A DNA stretch of 27,432 bases from CAVXDP01 sp964562925 (GCA_964562925.1 CAZLVF010000017.1:1-27432); one strand, 5' to 3'; shown: positions 8,540-16,995, counted from the first letter of the stretch. Notes: generated by a model not told the origin, from the letters alone. Numbers and translations are program-made.

Positions 8540-9490
8540 TTAGATCTGGCTTTTATTGCATTTTGGACAGAAAACGGCGTCCACAGGTTTTGACGCATTG
8601 CAGAATCTACATCTCGAAGCGAGGGCTGCGCGCAACGTTATTCGACGATCGATCTTATCCAAGATGGCCGCGTATTCTCTTGACAACGCGAACTGGTGGA
8701 TGGCTCTAACTCTTTCAAGGTGACTTGGATGACTTTTGAACATCACGGCGATGTCCTGCGGCAGAAGCGTGAGGTCTGAAATCGATTCCTGTCGTAGATC
8801 AAGTAGTCTTGCAAACATTGAGGCCACATAGTCAGGGCTACCAGACGTTATGAGTCCAGCTCTATCAGCTGAGTATTCAGATTCTCTATGCCATGCGAGT
8901 AACGTCAACCTCATCCCAGCTGATATCAGGTTCAGACCCATTAAGGACGTTGATATTGCCACACCCTGAGCTAACGCGTTAGCGAGCGAATGATAAAGCA
9001 AGTGTCTACTCTTTACGTGACCCATCTCATGCCCTAACAATGCACTCAGTTCTTTGACGCTCATACTCTGAACCAGTCGGTGATCCACAACTATTACTGG
9101 AGCGTTATCATTTCCAAACGTGAAAGAGCTAGGTTGTCCGGATCCCTCGATGATGTAGACCTCCGGCAAGGTTTCTAGACATAGCGTATAGGCGCATTCC
9201 TGCACAAGCATTTCCAAATCTTCGAAACCGGCTGACAACAACCCGTGAACTGCGAGCCACTCACGTTGCTCTCGTTCCCTAGGTTTCACAAAGAACTGAT
9301 CCACAAAGTAGGCCAAGATCCCTGTGGACTTCAGCACGTCCAGCGCTTCCTTGTCAGCCGGACATTGGAAGTCCACAAGTCGCAACCAAAGATCTGTTCG
9401 TGGCTCAAGTATAGCACTGCATTTGCCACAGTATAATCTACCACTCCGATTCTCAGTTAGGCATTTGGGACATGTCGACTGCAAGGCCAC
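8540..9490 (-). CDS. M48-family zinc metalloprotease with two zinc ribbons
   Basis: 316-aa HtpX/M48-type peptidase. The catalytic helix LLGHEMGHVKSRH gives HExxH (residues 154-158), and Glu205 in SEYSADRAG is the expected third zinc ligand. A hydrophobic stretch lies between them (about 168-198), as in membrane-bound M48 proteases. Unusually, the enzyme is flanked by two rubredoxin-like zinc ribbons: CPKC...CGKC (residues 7-24) and, at the C-terminus, CRFC...CPKC. The GTG start gives an N-terminus just before the first ribbon. A TATA-like AAATATGAA at 9517-9525 (minus strand) is about 27 bases upstream, so the transcript may be leaderless. The likely role is membrane-protein quality control; substrates are unknown. 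Confidence 0.88.
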   Translation of the reverse strand: MALQSTCPKCLTENRSGRLYCGKCSAILEPRTDLWLRLVDFQCPADKEALDVLKSTGILAYFVDQFFVKPREREQREWLAVHGLLSAGFEDLEMLVQECAYTLCLETLPEVYIIEGSGQPSSFTFGNDNAPVIVVDHRLVQSMSVKELSALLGHEMGHVKSRHLLYHSLANALAQGVAISTSLMGLNLISAGMRLTLLAWHRESEYSADRAGLITSGSPDYVASMFARLLDLRQESISDLTLLPQDIAVMFKSHPSHLERVRAIHQFALSREYAAILDKIDRRITLRAALASRCRFCNASKPVDAVFCPKCNKSQI

Positions 9491-9516
9491 TCAAATCTCT
9501 GTCTTAGGCGGCTCTA

Positions 9517-9525
9517 TTCATATTT
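9517..9525 (-). promoter_or_regulatory. TATA-like box for the M48 protease gene
   Basis: Minus-strand AAATATGAA centred about 30 bases before the GTG start at 9490, the usual archaeal spacing for a leaderless transcript. Confidence 0.4.
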
Positions 9526-9726
9526 GAGTGTGACCGCGGGCTTGCTGGCCAACTCGCAGATGATTACCTGTTAAACTATGAAACGAGTTGTAAATGAAAT
9601 ACATAAGAAGCTCGGTCGCAAGTCTATGTCTTGAATTCGCTTAATGAACGACCAGCCTTGACTAGTCTTTTTGATCTTTCCTGATGCGAACGGACGGCCC
9701 TAACTCTTTTCTTTGGCTGGCTAACA

Positions 9727-9735
9727 CTTATAATG
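9727..9735 (+). promoter_or_regulatory. TATA box for the SDR gene
   Basis: CTTATAATG at 9727-9735 matches the archaeal TATA consensus well. Start of transcription would fall near 9755, giving a leader of about 28 bases before the TTG start at 9784. Confidence 0.5.
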
Positions 9736-9783
9736 GCGACGCTAGGCGCATAGACGACTATCAGGCGTCGAGGACGGTTTGGT

Positions 9784-10620
9784 TTGAGGCTTAAAGATAA
9801 AGTCGCAATTGTAACTGGAGCAGGCTCTGGGATTGGCCGCAACACGGCTATTGCGTTTGCAAAAGAGGGGGCAAAGGTCGTGGTTGTGGACATCAATCGA
9901 CAAGGTGGAGAAGAAACGGTTGACATCATTAGGAACAGCGACAATGAAGCGACGTTTGTGGAAGGAGACGTGTCTAAGGCAACTGACGCTGAGATGATTG
10001 TGAAGAAGACAGTTGAGAAGTATGGTGGAATCAACATACTCTTCAATAACGCTGGGGTGGTCTCCTTTCACCCAGTGACAGAAACATCAGAAGAAGAGTG
10101 GAACAAGACCATAGACGTGAACCTCAAAGGCATCTATTTCTGTTCGAAGTACGTTATCCGCGAGATGAAGAGAGCTGGCGGGGGATCGATCGTCAACACG
10201 GCTTCTATTGCGGGGCTTAGAGGCCTTCGCAACAACGCCGCTTACGTTGCTTCTAAAGGAGGTGTCATCGCCTTAACCCAAGCAATGGCTCTGGACCACG
10301 CATCGGACCATATTCGAGTTAATTGTATATGTCCAGGGGGTATTCGAACTCCTATGTACGACGAATGGTTTAGAGAATTCTATCCAGACGTCGACCCAGA
10401 GGTCTTGTATTCAAAGAAGGCAAAGGTCCACCCACTCGGCAGGATGGGAACCCCTGATGACATTGCCTATGCCGCACTGTTTCTCGCATCTGATGAATCA
10501 TCTTTCATAACTGGAGCCGCCTTACCGGTGGACGGAGGGCGGACAGCAGACATGCCCGACATACCGGCAAGTTCCAGCGATGGTTCGACAACAAGTACTC
10601 GTAATGCGGGGTCTCGTTAG
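9784..10620 (+). CDS. Short-chain dehydrogenase/reductase (classical SDR)
   Basis: 278-aa cytoplasmic NAD(P)-dependent oxidoreductase with a Rossmann fold. Cofactor motif TGAGSGIG is at residues 11-18, and the acidic Asp36 after strand 2 (VVVVDIN) points to NAD(H) preference. NNAG is at 88-91. The catalytic set is Ser141 (NTASIAG), Tyr154 and Lys158 (YVASK). The C-terminal ITGAALPVDGG stretch is typical of the glucose 1-dehydrogenase / 3-oxoacyl-ACP reductase-like branch. The last 20 residues are Ser/Thr-rich and look unconserved. The start is TTG, the only sensible one before the first strand. The substrate cannot be predicted. The TrmB regulator converges on it from downstream. Confidence 0.9.
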   Translation: MRLKDKVAIVTGAGSGIGRNTAIAFAKEGAKVVVVDINRQGGEETVDIIRNSDNEATFVEGDVSKATDAEMIVKKTVEKYGGINILFNNAGVVSFHPVTETSEEEWNKTIDVNLKGIYFCSKYVIREMKRAGGGSIVNTASIAGLRGLRNNAAYVASKGGVIALTQAMALDHASDHIRVNCICPGGIRTPMYDEWFREFYPDVDPEVLYSKKAKVHPLGRMGTPDDIAYAALFLASDESSFITGAALPVDGGRTADMPDIPASSSDGSTTSTRNAGSR

Positions 10621-10828
10621 CTCGCGCGGCAGATGCGCTAGACCAGGGATTTGGCTCAGATCGGTATATGAAACCTATTCAAAGAGCCCATATGCTCACC
10701 CTACTCGAATGGGATATTCCGCGCGACGGACTGAATGACTAGGATGACGGAATGTTTGGGCAACATTCAGGACCTCAAGATACCATCTAGCACGGATATA
10801 CATCAAGTCGAAAGCGGCGTTGCGACAA

Positions 10829-11593
10829 TCATAGGTTGTCTTTGAAGCCCGTGGCTTCATTCCATAAATACTCGAAATAGTTTTTTGCAAACTTTGCCAG
10901 CCCGATGTGGTCGGCCCAGATGGCAAGGGTTGTCTTCTCCTCTTCTCCCAACAGGAGCACAACCTCCTCCGAGTCCGATATCACGCCTCCGCCGAACATT
11001 TGATCGCGTATCCTTACATCTGCGACGTCGGCTAGGCTCTTCAAACTCTCTTTGCTCACATTCTTGGTCGTCATCAAGGAGATTGAGACGCCTTGCTCTC
11101 TTAGATGGGCAAGGACGGGTATGAGGTTCGAAACCACGAGTTCGGGTAGTAGTGGAGAAGCGATCAACAGCTCTCTGCGTGTTCGAGTAAGTGTCTCCCG
11201 GATCTTTGCAAGAATGTTGTACTCGCCTCTAACGATCCAGATGTCCGGCCTCTCGTGCGTGTCTCTCTTCTCATACAGAGGCTGGAGCTCTTTCAGCACT
11301 TGAGCGCCGCTCAGGTTCAGCATATCTTCAAGTCTCAACCTCGTAGTGGCAACGGCTTCTCCCGGAGGTTTAGGATAGTACTTAGAGGGTCGACTATGCT
11401 CCGTCTCAATCCACCCTTTCTTCTCTAGGCTTCCGAGCACTTCGTATATCTTCGAGTACGGCACGTTTGCGTGTTCGCTGATGCGACTTGCTGTCATAGC
11501 TCCATGCTCAAGTAGGGCGATGTAGCTCCGCGTCTCATACTCCGTCAAGCCGAGCTCTTGCAAAGATCTGCGCGTTCTCTCACTTATGGGCAA
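10829..11593 (-). CDS. TrmB-family transcriptional regulator
   Basis: 254-aa DNA-binding regulator. Residues 1-75 are a winged helix (LGLTEYETRSYIALLEHG, then ASRISEHANVPYSKIYEVLG with the recognition helix, then KYYPKPP). A coiled-coil-like linker follows. The C-terminal half is a PLD-like/TrmB effector domain (residues about 115-250; WIVRGEYNILAKIRETL, ELLIASPLLPELV). This is the common architecture of archaeal TrmB-like proteins that sense sugars or other metabolites. The TTG start at 11593 is supported by GGGAGTGAG a few bases upstream. Targets could be the neighbouring SDR gene (convergent) or the genes on the far side, but no operator could be identified. Confidence 0.9.
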   Translation of the reverse strand: MPISERTRRSLQELGLTEYETRSYIALLEHGAMTASRISEHANVPYSKIYEVLGSLEKKGWIETEHSRPSKYYPKPPGEAVATTRLRLEDMLNLSGAQVLKELQPLYEKRDTHERPDIWIVRGEYNILAKIRETLTRTRRELLIASPLLPELVVSNLIPVLAHLREQGVSISLMTTKNVSKESLKSLADVADVRIRDQMFGGGVISDSEEVVLLLGEEEKTTLAIWADHIGLAKFAKNYFEYLWNEATGFKDNL

Positions 11594-11810
11594 AGCTCAC
11601 TCCCACTCATCTGTTTCTATCAAAGTACTCGAAAATTGATCTTTTACAGTGTGTACTTTCCCGCTTACATATTATGGCGTTGTCATATATCTGTGGCCAC
11701 TGCTCACCTTCCAAGGGGCTTAACAAGCCAAGCGGGACAGGGATGAACCAGTTTGGGCTGTTCACGGCGAACTCGATAGAACAATGACATAGACGTCAAT
11801 GGCGGTCAGT

Positions 11811-12405
11811 ATGAATACCAGCAAGAGGCTAAGCAGAAAACTCTAGGAAAAACCGTGGCTGATCTATGTTCCGCTCTGGGCACAGAGGCTCGTTCTCAAC
11901 TTCACGGGAGCCGAAGCATGGATCGGTCCCACGGTCTTGAGGCAACCTCTATCTGGACCGAAAACCGATGTGAATATTATCTTCCCTGTAACCTGGACTA
12001 GCGCCGTCGTTTCATTCCTCATCATTACTGTTCTGTTGATCGGGAGAACTTCAGTATTGAACGCGTTTTCAATATCCGCTGCTTCACAGTTCGGGGCAGC
12101 TTTCCTTTTTGAATTCGTATTCAGCGTTATCGCTCTGTTCAGATACCGCCATCCTGTGTTGCAAGGCAACCCCCTACTACGTCATTATCGGCGTTTCATG
12201 GCTGATTATGTCTTTCTCCGGCCTAGGTTTCTGGACAGGAAACCCTGTTCTTTACGTTTCCCTAGGAGTCTTCGTTGTCGGATTCTTCGTTTGGATACTC
12301 ATTGGCTTTCCAATACTTGAGGGAACTCTAGGCGTTGTCTTGAACTCTATTACGAAGGTCACCACATTTTCTATTACAACTGCAGCCTATGTCAAGGATA
12401 GATGA
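11811..12405 (+). pseudogene. Broken multi-pass membrane protein gene
   Basis: A membrane protein of about 197 residues can be read only across two lesions. From ATG 11811 the frame gives MNTSKRLSRKL and then TAG (11844-11846), but continues protein-like with EKPWLIYVPLWAQRLVLNFT, a membrane segment around SAVVSFLIITVLLIG and another around AAFLFEFVFSVIALF. At the C5 run 12170-12174 the reading must lose one base, after which it continues GVSWLIMSFSGLGFWTGNP and VSLGVFVVGFFVWILIGF to the stop at 12403. I do not recognise the family. A decayed gene is most likely; sequencing error at the homopolymer is possible for the second lesion. An in-frame TTG at 11937 would bypass the stop codon. Confidence 0.6.
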
Positions 12406-12423
12406 TTGCTTGGAAAAGGCGGA

Positions 12424-12642
12424 TCATTGCAGAAGTCGAAGGGATTCTTCCCTTGTTAGACCGGCTTCGACTATTATCTCCATCAGTAGACCCTTCTTTA
12501 TTTGGTCGTGTCTCGGTACAGGTACGATGCGCTCATCTTTGACTATTATGATGTGGCTCCCTTTCTGTCGTGCGACCGTAAATCCAATCTTGGCTAAGGC
12601 TTTTACTATTTCACGCCACGAGAGCAGAGGGAGCTTCGACAA
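12424..12642 (-). CDS. hicA: HicA-type mRNA interferase toxin
   Basis: 72-aa HicA/YcfA toxin with the dsRBD-like fold that cleaves mRNA. The opening LPLLSWREIVKALAKIGF, the catalytic-His motif GSHIII and the end VPRHDQIKKGLLMEIIVEAG are characteristic. The start is TTG, giving MSKLPLLSW, the normal family N-terminus. It overlaps the upstream antitoxin gene by 32 bases, so the two are translated together. The order here is antitoxin first, the reverse of the classical hicA-hicB arrangement. The gene ends 18 bases from the end of the broken membrane-protein gene, on the opposite strand. Confidence 0.88.
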   Translation of the reverse strand: MSKLPLLSWREIVKALAKIGFTVARQKGSHIIIVKDERIVPVPRHDQIKKGLLMEIIVEAGLTREESLRLLQ

Positions 12643-12844
12643 CGACCTGGACCCGTTCTCCTTTCATCTGTTTCCCCAGCCTCTCTGCTTTGACCTCTAA
12701 GTAACCTTCAATCGCTTCCCTTATGTTTTCAAGAGCTTCTTCTCTTGTCTCTGCTTGCGTGGCGACGGGAAGCTCTAGACACTTTATTACAAAACCTCCC
12801 TCTTCTGCAGGTTCTAGTATGGCTGTAAACCTAAGCGTGACCAT
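12611..12844 (-). CDS. hicB: HicB-type antitoxin
   Basis: 77-aa HicB-family antitoxin that should bind and inhibit HicA. It has the partially degraded RNase-H-like fold: LRFTAILEPAEEGGFVIKCL, then TQAETREEALENIREAIEGY. The short ATG start at 12844 gives the usual family N-terminus (MVTLRFTAILEP). The frame is open further upstream to a TTG at 12958, adding 38 residues (ILGDYILEHLVEFESLG) that are not typical of HicB. No C-terminal ribbon-helix-helix or HTH domain is present, so autoregulation would need another factor. Confidence 0.85.
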   Translation of the reverse strand: MVTLRFTAILEPAEEGGFVIKCLELPVATQAETREEALENIREAIEGYLEVKAERLGKQMKGERVQVVVEAPSALVA

Positions 12845-13031
12845 GCTCTGGTCGAGCCTAATACTAGTTGGTTTGAACCTATAAACAACACAGCCTAGGG
12901 ACTCGAACTCTACAAGATGCTCAAGGATGTAGTCTCCAAGAATATTCGAGAGATTCAAAGAAAGCTTATGTTTGGAAAGCGCGCGTCAAAAGGGTGCCGA
13001 GTCGTGATACCTTTCACCGGATGAGTAGTCT

Positions 13032-13047
13032 GGAAACGTTCTTATAC
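13032..13047 (+). promoter_or_regulatory. BRE/TATA-like promoter of tes
   Basis: GGAAACG (BRE-like) followed by TTCTTATAC, about 55-60 bases upstream of the ATG at 13101. This predicts a transcript start near 13070 and a leader of about 30 bases. Confidence 0.45.
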
Positions 13048-13100
13048 GGTGGCTCGGGTCTCGTTAATCAACTATTTACAACTTTCAGTGGTGTCAAGAC

Positions 13101-14690
13101 ATGCGCGAGCTGAACCGGACAGATAGCCTCTGCCCTGAATGCTTGAAACGTATCCCAGCAACGATCTTCGAGAGAGACGGGAAGATCTGGATCGAGAAGA
13201 CATGTCCTGAACATGGTCGGATAGAAGACCTCTATTGGGGCTCATACGAGATGTATGAACGGGCTAGGAGATTCGCACATGAAGGAAGAATCATCGAGAA
13301 CCCGAACATCTCAAAATCAAATCCAACCTGTCCGGAGGACTGCGGCCTCTGTAACATCCACATAAACCATTCTGCCCTAGCCAACATGGTCATAACCAAC
13401 AGGTGCGATAGGGCCTGCTGGTATTGTTTTTTCTACGCCGCGAAGTCCGGCCATGTCTATGAGCCTACTCTTGAACAGATTAGGGAGATGTTCCGAAGCA
13501 TTAGAAGAGAGAAACCTGTGCCTTGCAACGCGGTCCAGTTGACCGGCGGTGAACCCACTCTCCGAGATGACCTGGTCGAGATTATTAGGATAGGTAAGGA
13601 AGAGGACGTCGATCATGTCCAGTTGAATACAGACGGGATACGACTTGCCACTGATCCTGGACTGGCGATCAGGGTTAGGAAGGCCGGCGTCAACACGGTC
13701 TACCTTAGTTTCGACGGAACGACCCCGGAAACGAACCCTAAGAACCACTGGGAGATCCCAAGCGCTCTTGAGAATTGTAGAAGTGCCGGACTCGGGATCG
13801 TTTTGGTTCCTACGATAATCAACACCATGAATGATGGTGAGGTTGGAAACATCGTAAGGTTCGCATTCGAGAACATCGATGTGGTTAGAGGTGTAAACTT
13901 TCAACCTGTGTCTCTGGTTGGAAGGATCAGCAACGCTGAGAGACAGAAGCTTAGAATTACGATCCCAGATGTCATACTTAGATTGGAGGAGCAGACCAAC
14001 GGGGAGATTGCAAGAGACGACTTCTACCCTGTTCCGAGCATAGCACCATTCAGCCACTTCGTGGAGGCTCTCACTGGAGAAGCTGAGTACGAGCTTGGAA
14101 GCCACTTCGCCTGCGGCATGGCAACCTATATCTTCAAGGATGATAGCAAGCTCGTCCCGATAACTAGGTTTGTCGACATCGACGGTTTACTCGTGTATCT
14201 TGAAGAGAAAGCCGACCAACTCAGGTCCGGCAGGAACAGGTACCTGGTCGGCCTAGAATTACTCTCTAAGCTGGGCAAGTTCATTGAAAAATCGAGACAG
14301 CCAAAAGGCCTGAGCCTGTCCAAAGTCCTTTACAACGCCTTCCTCAGACATGACTATGAAGCCTTAGGAGACTTCCACCATAAAGCGCTCTTCATCGGCT
14401 TGATGCATTTCCAAGACCTCTACAACTATGATATCGAGAGGGTGAAGAGATGCAATATCCACTATACAAGCCCAGACGGAAGAATCATACCTTTCTGTGC
14501 GTTCAACGTGATACCCGAGTGGTATAGAGACAAGATACAAGAACAGTATGGAATCCCGATCCCTGAATGGGAGAGGAGGACTGGAAGAAAGCTTGTTGAT
14601 GACCTTTACAGGCGAGACGTGCCAAAGCAAGAAGTAGAGCCTAAGAAAAAGACCGTAGAGTTACTTGCGGCTACGAGAACCTCTCTGTAA
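13101..14690 (+). CDS. tes: Tetraether lipid synthase-like radical SAM protein (Tes family)
   Basis: 529-aa radical SAM enzyme related to MJ0619/MA_1486-type proteins. These were shown to couple the phytanyl ends of two archaeol lipids into membrane-spanning GDGT tetraethers. Evidence: an N-terminal Cys cluster CPEC and CPEH (Cys11, 14, 35), a second cluster CPEDCGLC (77, 81, 84), the radical SAM motif CDRACWYCFFYA (102, 106, 109), GGEPT at 149-153, and C-terminal cysteines (HFACGMA, RCNIHY, PFCAFN) fitting auxiliary Fe-S clusters. Length matches Tes (about 500). The enzyme acts on membrane lipids from the cytoplasmic side. ATG 13101 is the first in-frame start. A related radical SAM methylase-like function cannot be excluded without alignment. 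Confidence 0.83.
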   Translation: MRELNRTDSLCPECLKRIPATIFERDGKIWIEKTCPEHGRIEDLYWGSYEMYERARRFAHEGRIIENPNISKSNPTCPEDCGLCNIHINHSALANMVITNRCDRACWYCFFYAAKSGHVYEPTLEQIREMFRSIRREKPVPCNAVQLTGGEPTLRDDLVEIIRIGKEEDVDHVQLNTDGIRLATDPGLAIRVRKAGVNTVYLSFDGTTPETNPKNHWEIPSALENCRSAGLGIVLVPTIINTMNDGEVGNIVRFAFENIDVVRGVNFQPVSLVGRISNAERQKLRITIPDVILRLEEQTNGEIARDDFYPVPSIAPFSHFVEALTGEAEYELGSHFACGMATYIFKDDSKLVPITRFVDIDGLLVYLEEKADQLRSGRNRYLVGLELLSKLGKFIEKSRQPKGLSLSKVLYNAFLRHDYEALGDFHHKALFIGLMHFQDLYNYDIERVKRCNIHYTSPDGRIIPFCAFNVIPEWYRDKIQEQYGIPIPEWERRTGRKLVDDLYRRDVPKQEVEPKKKTVELLAATRTSL

Positions 14691-14810
14691 GGTTTGAAGC
14701 TTTCTTCTTTGTCTCGCCGATCCTCCACCTGCGCTCGTACGTAAGAAAAAGAGTTGAAACTGCCAATACCGCAAGGCGTAAGCTCAACGAGTGGGTAGTT
14801 CCACTTGTTG

Positions 14811-14832
14811 CCCCCCTAGGGGGAGGGGGGGG
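14811..14832. repeat. C6-TA-G5-A-G8 homopolymer tract
   Basis: CCCCCC (14811-14816), TA, GGGGG (14819-14823), A, GGGGGGGG (14825-14832). It could fold as a C6/G6 hairpin with an 8-base loop, or form stacked G structures. It lies between tes and the nitroreductase gene, about 120 bases after the tes stop. Such runs are mutation- and error-prone. Confidence 0.6.
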
Positions 14833-14901
14833 TTCTCCTAAGCTTGTCGGTAGTAGGATCTGGTTTCTGTCTTGACTCAAGAGAACCTGGTTGGCCCCGC
14901 A

Positions 14902-14910
14902 ACTTTATTT
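14902..14910 (+). promoter_or_regulatory. TATA-like box for the SagB-type gene
   Basis: ACTTTATTT lies about 60 bases upstream of ATG 14969. A transcript start near 14935 would exclude the longer frame from 14891 and supports the ATG start. Confidence 0.35.
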
Positions 14911-14968
14911 CGTTCAACCCAGAGTTCGTTCCTTAAGCGGATTCCGATATTTTGAAGGAATCGAGGTT

Positions 14969-15703
14969 ATGCCGTACCTACGGGCTTCCAAACGAAAATG
15001 GATACTCGTCGGGTTGCTAGTAGGGCTTGTAATCATCGGAACCTTCTTTGTCTCGCTCTGGATTCAGAAACCACGAAGGCCGCAAACAACCCACGCTGAG
15101 GCTTCGATACCCTTACCCGCGCCTGAGACGAGGGGAACTGTCTCTGTTGAGGAGGCGATCTCAAGAAGGAGATCGATAAGAGAGTATTCGAAGCAACCTC
15201 TCACACTTCGCGAACTCTCTCAGTTGCTATGGGCTGCTCAAGGCATAACAGAACACAAGTGGAAGCTTAGGGCTGCCCCATCGGCAGGCGCCACCTACCC
15301 GATCGAGGTCTACGTCGTCGTTGGAGAGGATGACGTCGTGGGATTAAGCCCCGGGGTGTATCAGTATATCCCGGACGGCCATGAACTACGCCTACTCTTT
15401 CTAGGGGATGTTAGAGATCAGCTTTCATCTGCGTCGCTTGGGCAGGCTTGGGTTGCACAGGCGCCAGTAGACCTGGTGATCACGGCCGTATACGAAAGAA
15501 CCACGATGAGATATGGTGATAGAGGCGTTAGATACGTTCACATGGAAGCAGGCCACGTTGCAGAGAATATCTACTTGGAGGCGACTGCGCTAAACCTTGG
15601 AACGGTAGCGGTCGGAGCCTTCGAAGACGAAGAGGTTCAGAAAGTGCTAGGGTTGCCGGGAGATCATAAGCCTCTGTACGTTATGCCCGTCGGCCATATC
15701 TAG
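14969..15703 (+). CDS. Membrane-anchored SagB/ThcOx-type nitroreductase
   Basis: 244-aa flavoprotein of the SagB/ThcOx branch of nitroreductases (FMN-dependent dehydrogenases). After a single N-terminal membrane anchor (residues 11-31, WILVGLLVGLVIIGTFFVSL) come the FMN-binding RRSIREY, the stretch APSAGATYPIEVYVVV typical of SagB-type proteins, and the end LEATALNLGTVAVGAF with GLPGDHKPLYVMPVGH. With a positive cluster before the helix, the catalytic domain is probably outside the cell. ATG 14969 is chosen over the longer 14891 frame because GAAGGA precedes it and a TATA lies at 14902. No azole/thiazole biosynthesis genes accompany it, so a role in RiPP oxidation is not supported. Confidence 0.85.
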   Translation: MPYLRASKRKWILVGLLVGLVIIGTFFVSLWIQKPRRPQTTHAEASIPLPAPETRGTVSVEEAISRRRSIREYSKQPLTLRELSQLLWAAQGITEHKWKLRAAPSAGATYPIEVYVVVGEDDVVGLSPGVYQYIPDGHELRLLFLGDVRDQLSSASLGQAWVAQAPVDLVITAVYERTTMRYGDRGVRYVHMEAGHVAENIYLEATALNLGTVAVGAFEDEEVQKVLGLPGDHKPLYVMPVGHI

Positions 15704-15891
15704 CATAACGCGCCGAAACAGTCCGCATAGCGCTACGATTGAGATCTGTTGAGATTTTGGTGATAAGAAGATTCACCTTCGAAAGACGACTCAGACAAAT
15801 GCCTTCAGCTCACCAGTTCAGCGTAACTTTGAGACATCATCGCCGTCACAACTGTTCAGCTGGAAACGTCTGATTTATACTTTCTCAAGAC

Positions 15892-16995
15892 TCAGGTTAT
15901 GTAGTTTTCAAGTCCCGCTTCTAAAGCCAGCTCGATCGCTCTTTTCCTCTCCTCTCTCGTGAGCTGCCGCCTGAGTTCAGGAACCTCGTCAGCTCTCCAT
16001 TCCGGTCTATACTGGAACATAACATTCACACGCGTGTCGGCGCCAAGGTTCTTCGCGATCCACTCAAGGATCGGTTTAGTGCAGCATTCTAGATGTTCAG
16101 GGAGAACCAAGACTCTTATTATGAGCTCTCCATACCGTTTCGCTATCAAGTGGTTCCGCGTGCAGACGCTCCAATACTCGGGCGCGTTTGATATCCGTTC
16201 AGCACAGTCTCCGGGGCCATACTTGAAGTCCAGTAGGTAGACATCCACGAAGCCTGCGAGGAGGTTCGCGGTCTCTTCGCTATAGTATGTATTGCTGTTC
16301 CACACGACCGGAACGTTCACATCCACAATTTTGAAGGCTCTAAGCCAAGCTGCTAGCCACGGCGTTGGATCACCGCCCACGAGATTTGCGTTTCTACATC
16401 CTTTCGCATGAAGCCTTCCGACCACGCGAGCCAGCTCCTCAGCGGTAAACCGCATCCCATCCTCTATCGATTGAGATATGGAATAGTTCTGGCAGTGGAG
16501 GCATGTCAACGTACAACCACATGTGAATATCGTTCCTGATGGAACTAGCTCGGGTTCCTCTCCCCAGTGATCAAATGCGGTTGAGACGATGATCTCGTCC
16601 CCGCATCTGCAATAGCCTCTTCCACCAGCTGTCCTGTCAGCGCCGCACGCTCGAAAGCAGAACCGGCAGCTCTTCAATATCCTGTGAGCTAACCCAACCT
16701 TGAGGTCGAGGTATGACTTGACAGGGTTCGCTTCATCTTTGAGGTTTAGAAGCCCACTCTCAACATCGCTTAGGAACTTGAGGTACTCTGCGGTTAGGCT
16801 TTCATGAGTCTTCCAGAGCTCCTCATCGCTCTCGTGTTCATTGTAGTTTGCACGAAGCATTTTCGAGAGGAGAAATTGAGCGGTTCTAGTGCCTTCTAGT
16901 ATTCCGAAGTATCTTCTGAGACTCTTTCTGCATTTCTCGTCTCGAAGCACATCAAGCGAATCAGGCCTGAGCGACCACAAACTAGCATCCAACAT
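15892..16995 (-). CDS. PflX-like radical SAM protein
   Basis: 367-aa radical SAM protein resembling PflX (COG1313), relatives of pyruvate-formate-lyase activases of unknown target. After a helical N-terminal region of about 105 residues comes a Cys cluster C-x2-C-x3-C...C (110, 113, 117, 129; CRFCFRACGADR). The SAM cluster motif follows, CTLTCLHC with Cys161, 165 and 168, then CQNYSIS as in PflX and GGDPTP in the SAM-binding strand. The N-terminal helical extension is longer than in bacterial PflX. A TATA-like CCTTTATAAGG lies about 60 bases upstream. No glycyl-radical enzyme is present nearby, so the partner is unknown. Confidence 0.85.
   Translation of the reverse strand: MLDASLWSLRPDSLDVLRDEKCRKSLRRYFGILEGTRTAQFLLSKMLRANYNEHESDEELWKTHESLTAEYLKFLSDVESGLLNLKDEANPVKSYLDLKVGLAHRILKSCRFCFRACGADRTAGGRGYCRCGDEIIVSTAFDHWGEEPELVPSGTIFTCGCTLTCLHCQNYSISQSIEDGMRFTAEELARVVGRLHAKGCRNANLVGGDPTPWLAAWLRAFKIVDVNVPVVWNSNTYYSEETANLLAGFVDVYLLDFKYGPGDCAERISNAPEYWSVCTRNHLIAKRYGELIIRVLVLPEHLECCTKPILEWIAKNLGADTRVNVMFQYRPEWRADEVPELRRQLTREERKRAIELALEAGLENYIT

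Noticed and set aside
8398..8709. 103-codon plus-strand frame
   Set aside because: Half of it runs opposite the protease C-terminal zinc ribbon; its composition is not protein-like.
13377..14105. Long 242-codon open frame on the minus strand
   Set aside because: It lies entirely opposite tes; the tes reading has clear radical SAM motifs and the opposite frame has none.
15800..15845. C/D box sRNA-like motifs on the minus strand (ATGATGT and two CTGA)
   Set aside because: The C box is imperfect, no convincing C' box or terminal stem is present, and spacing is not decisive.
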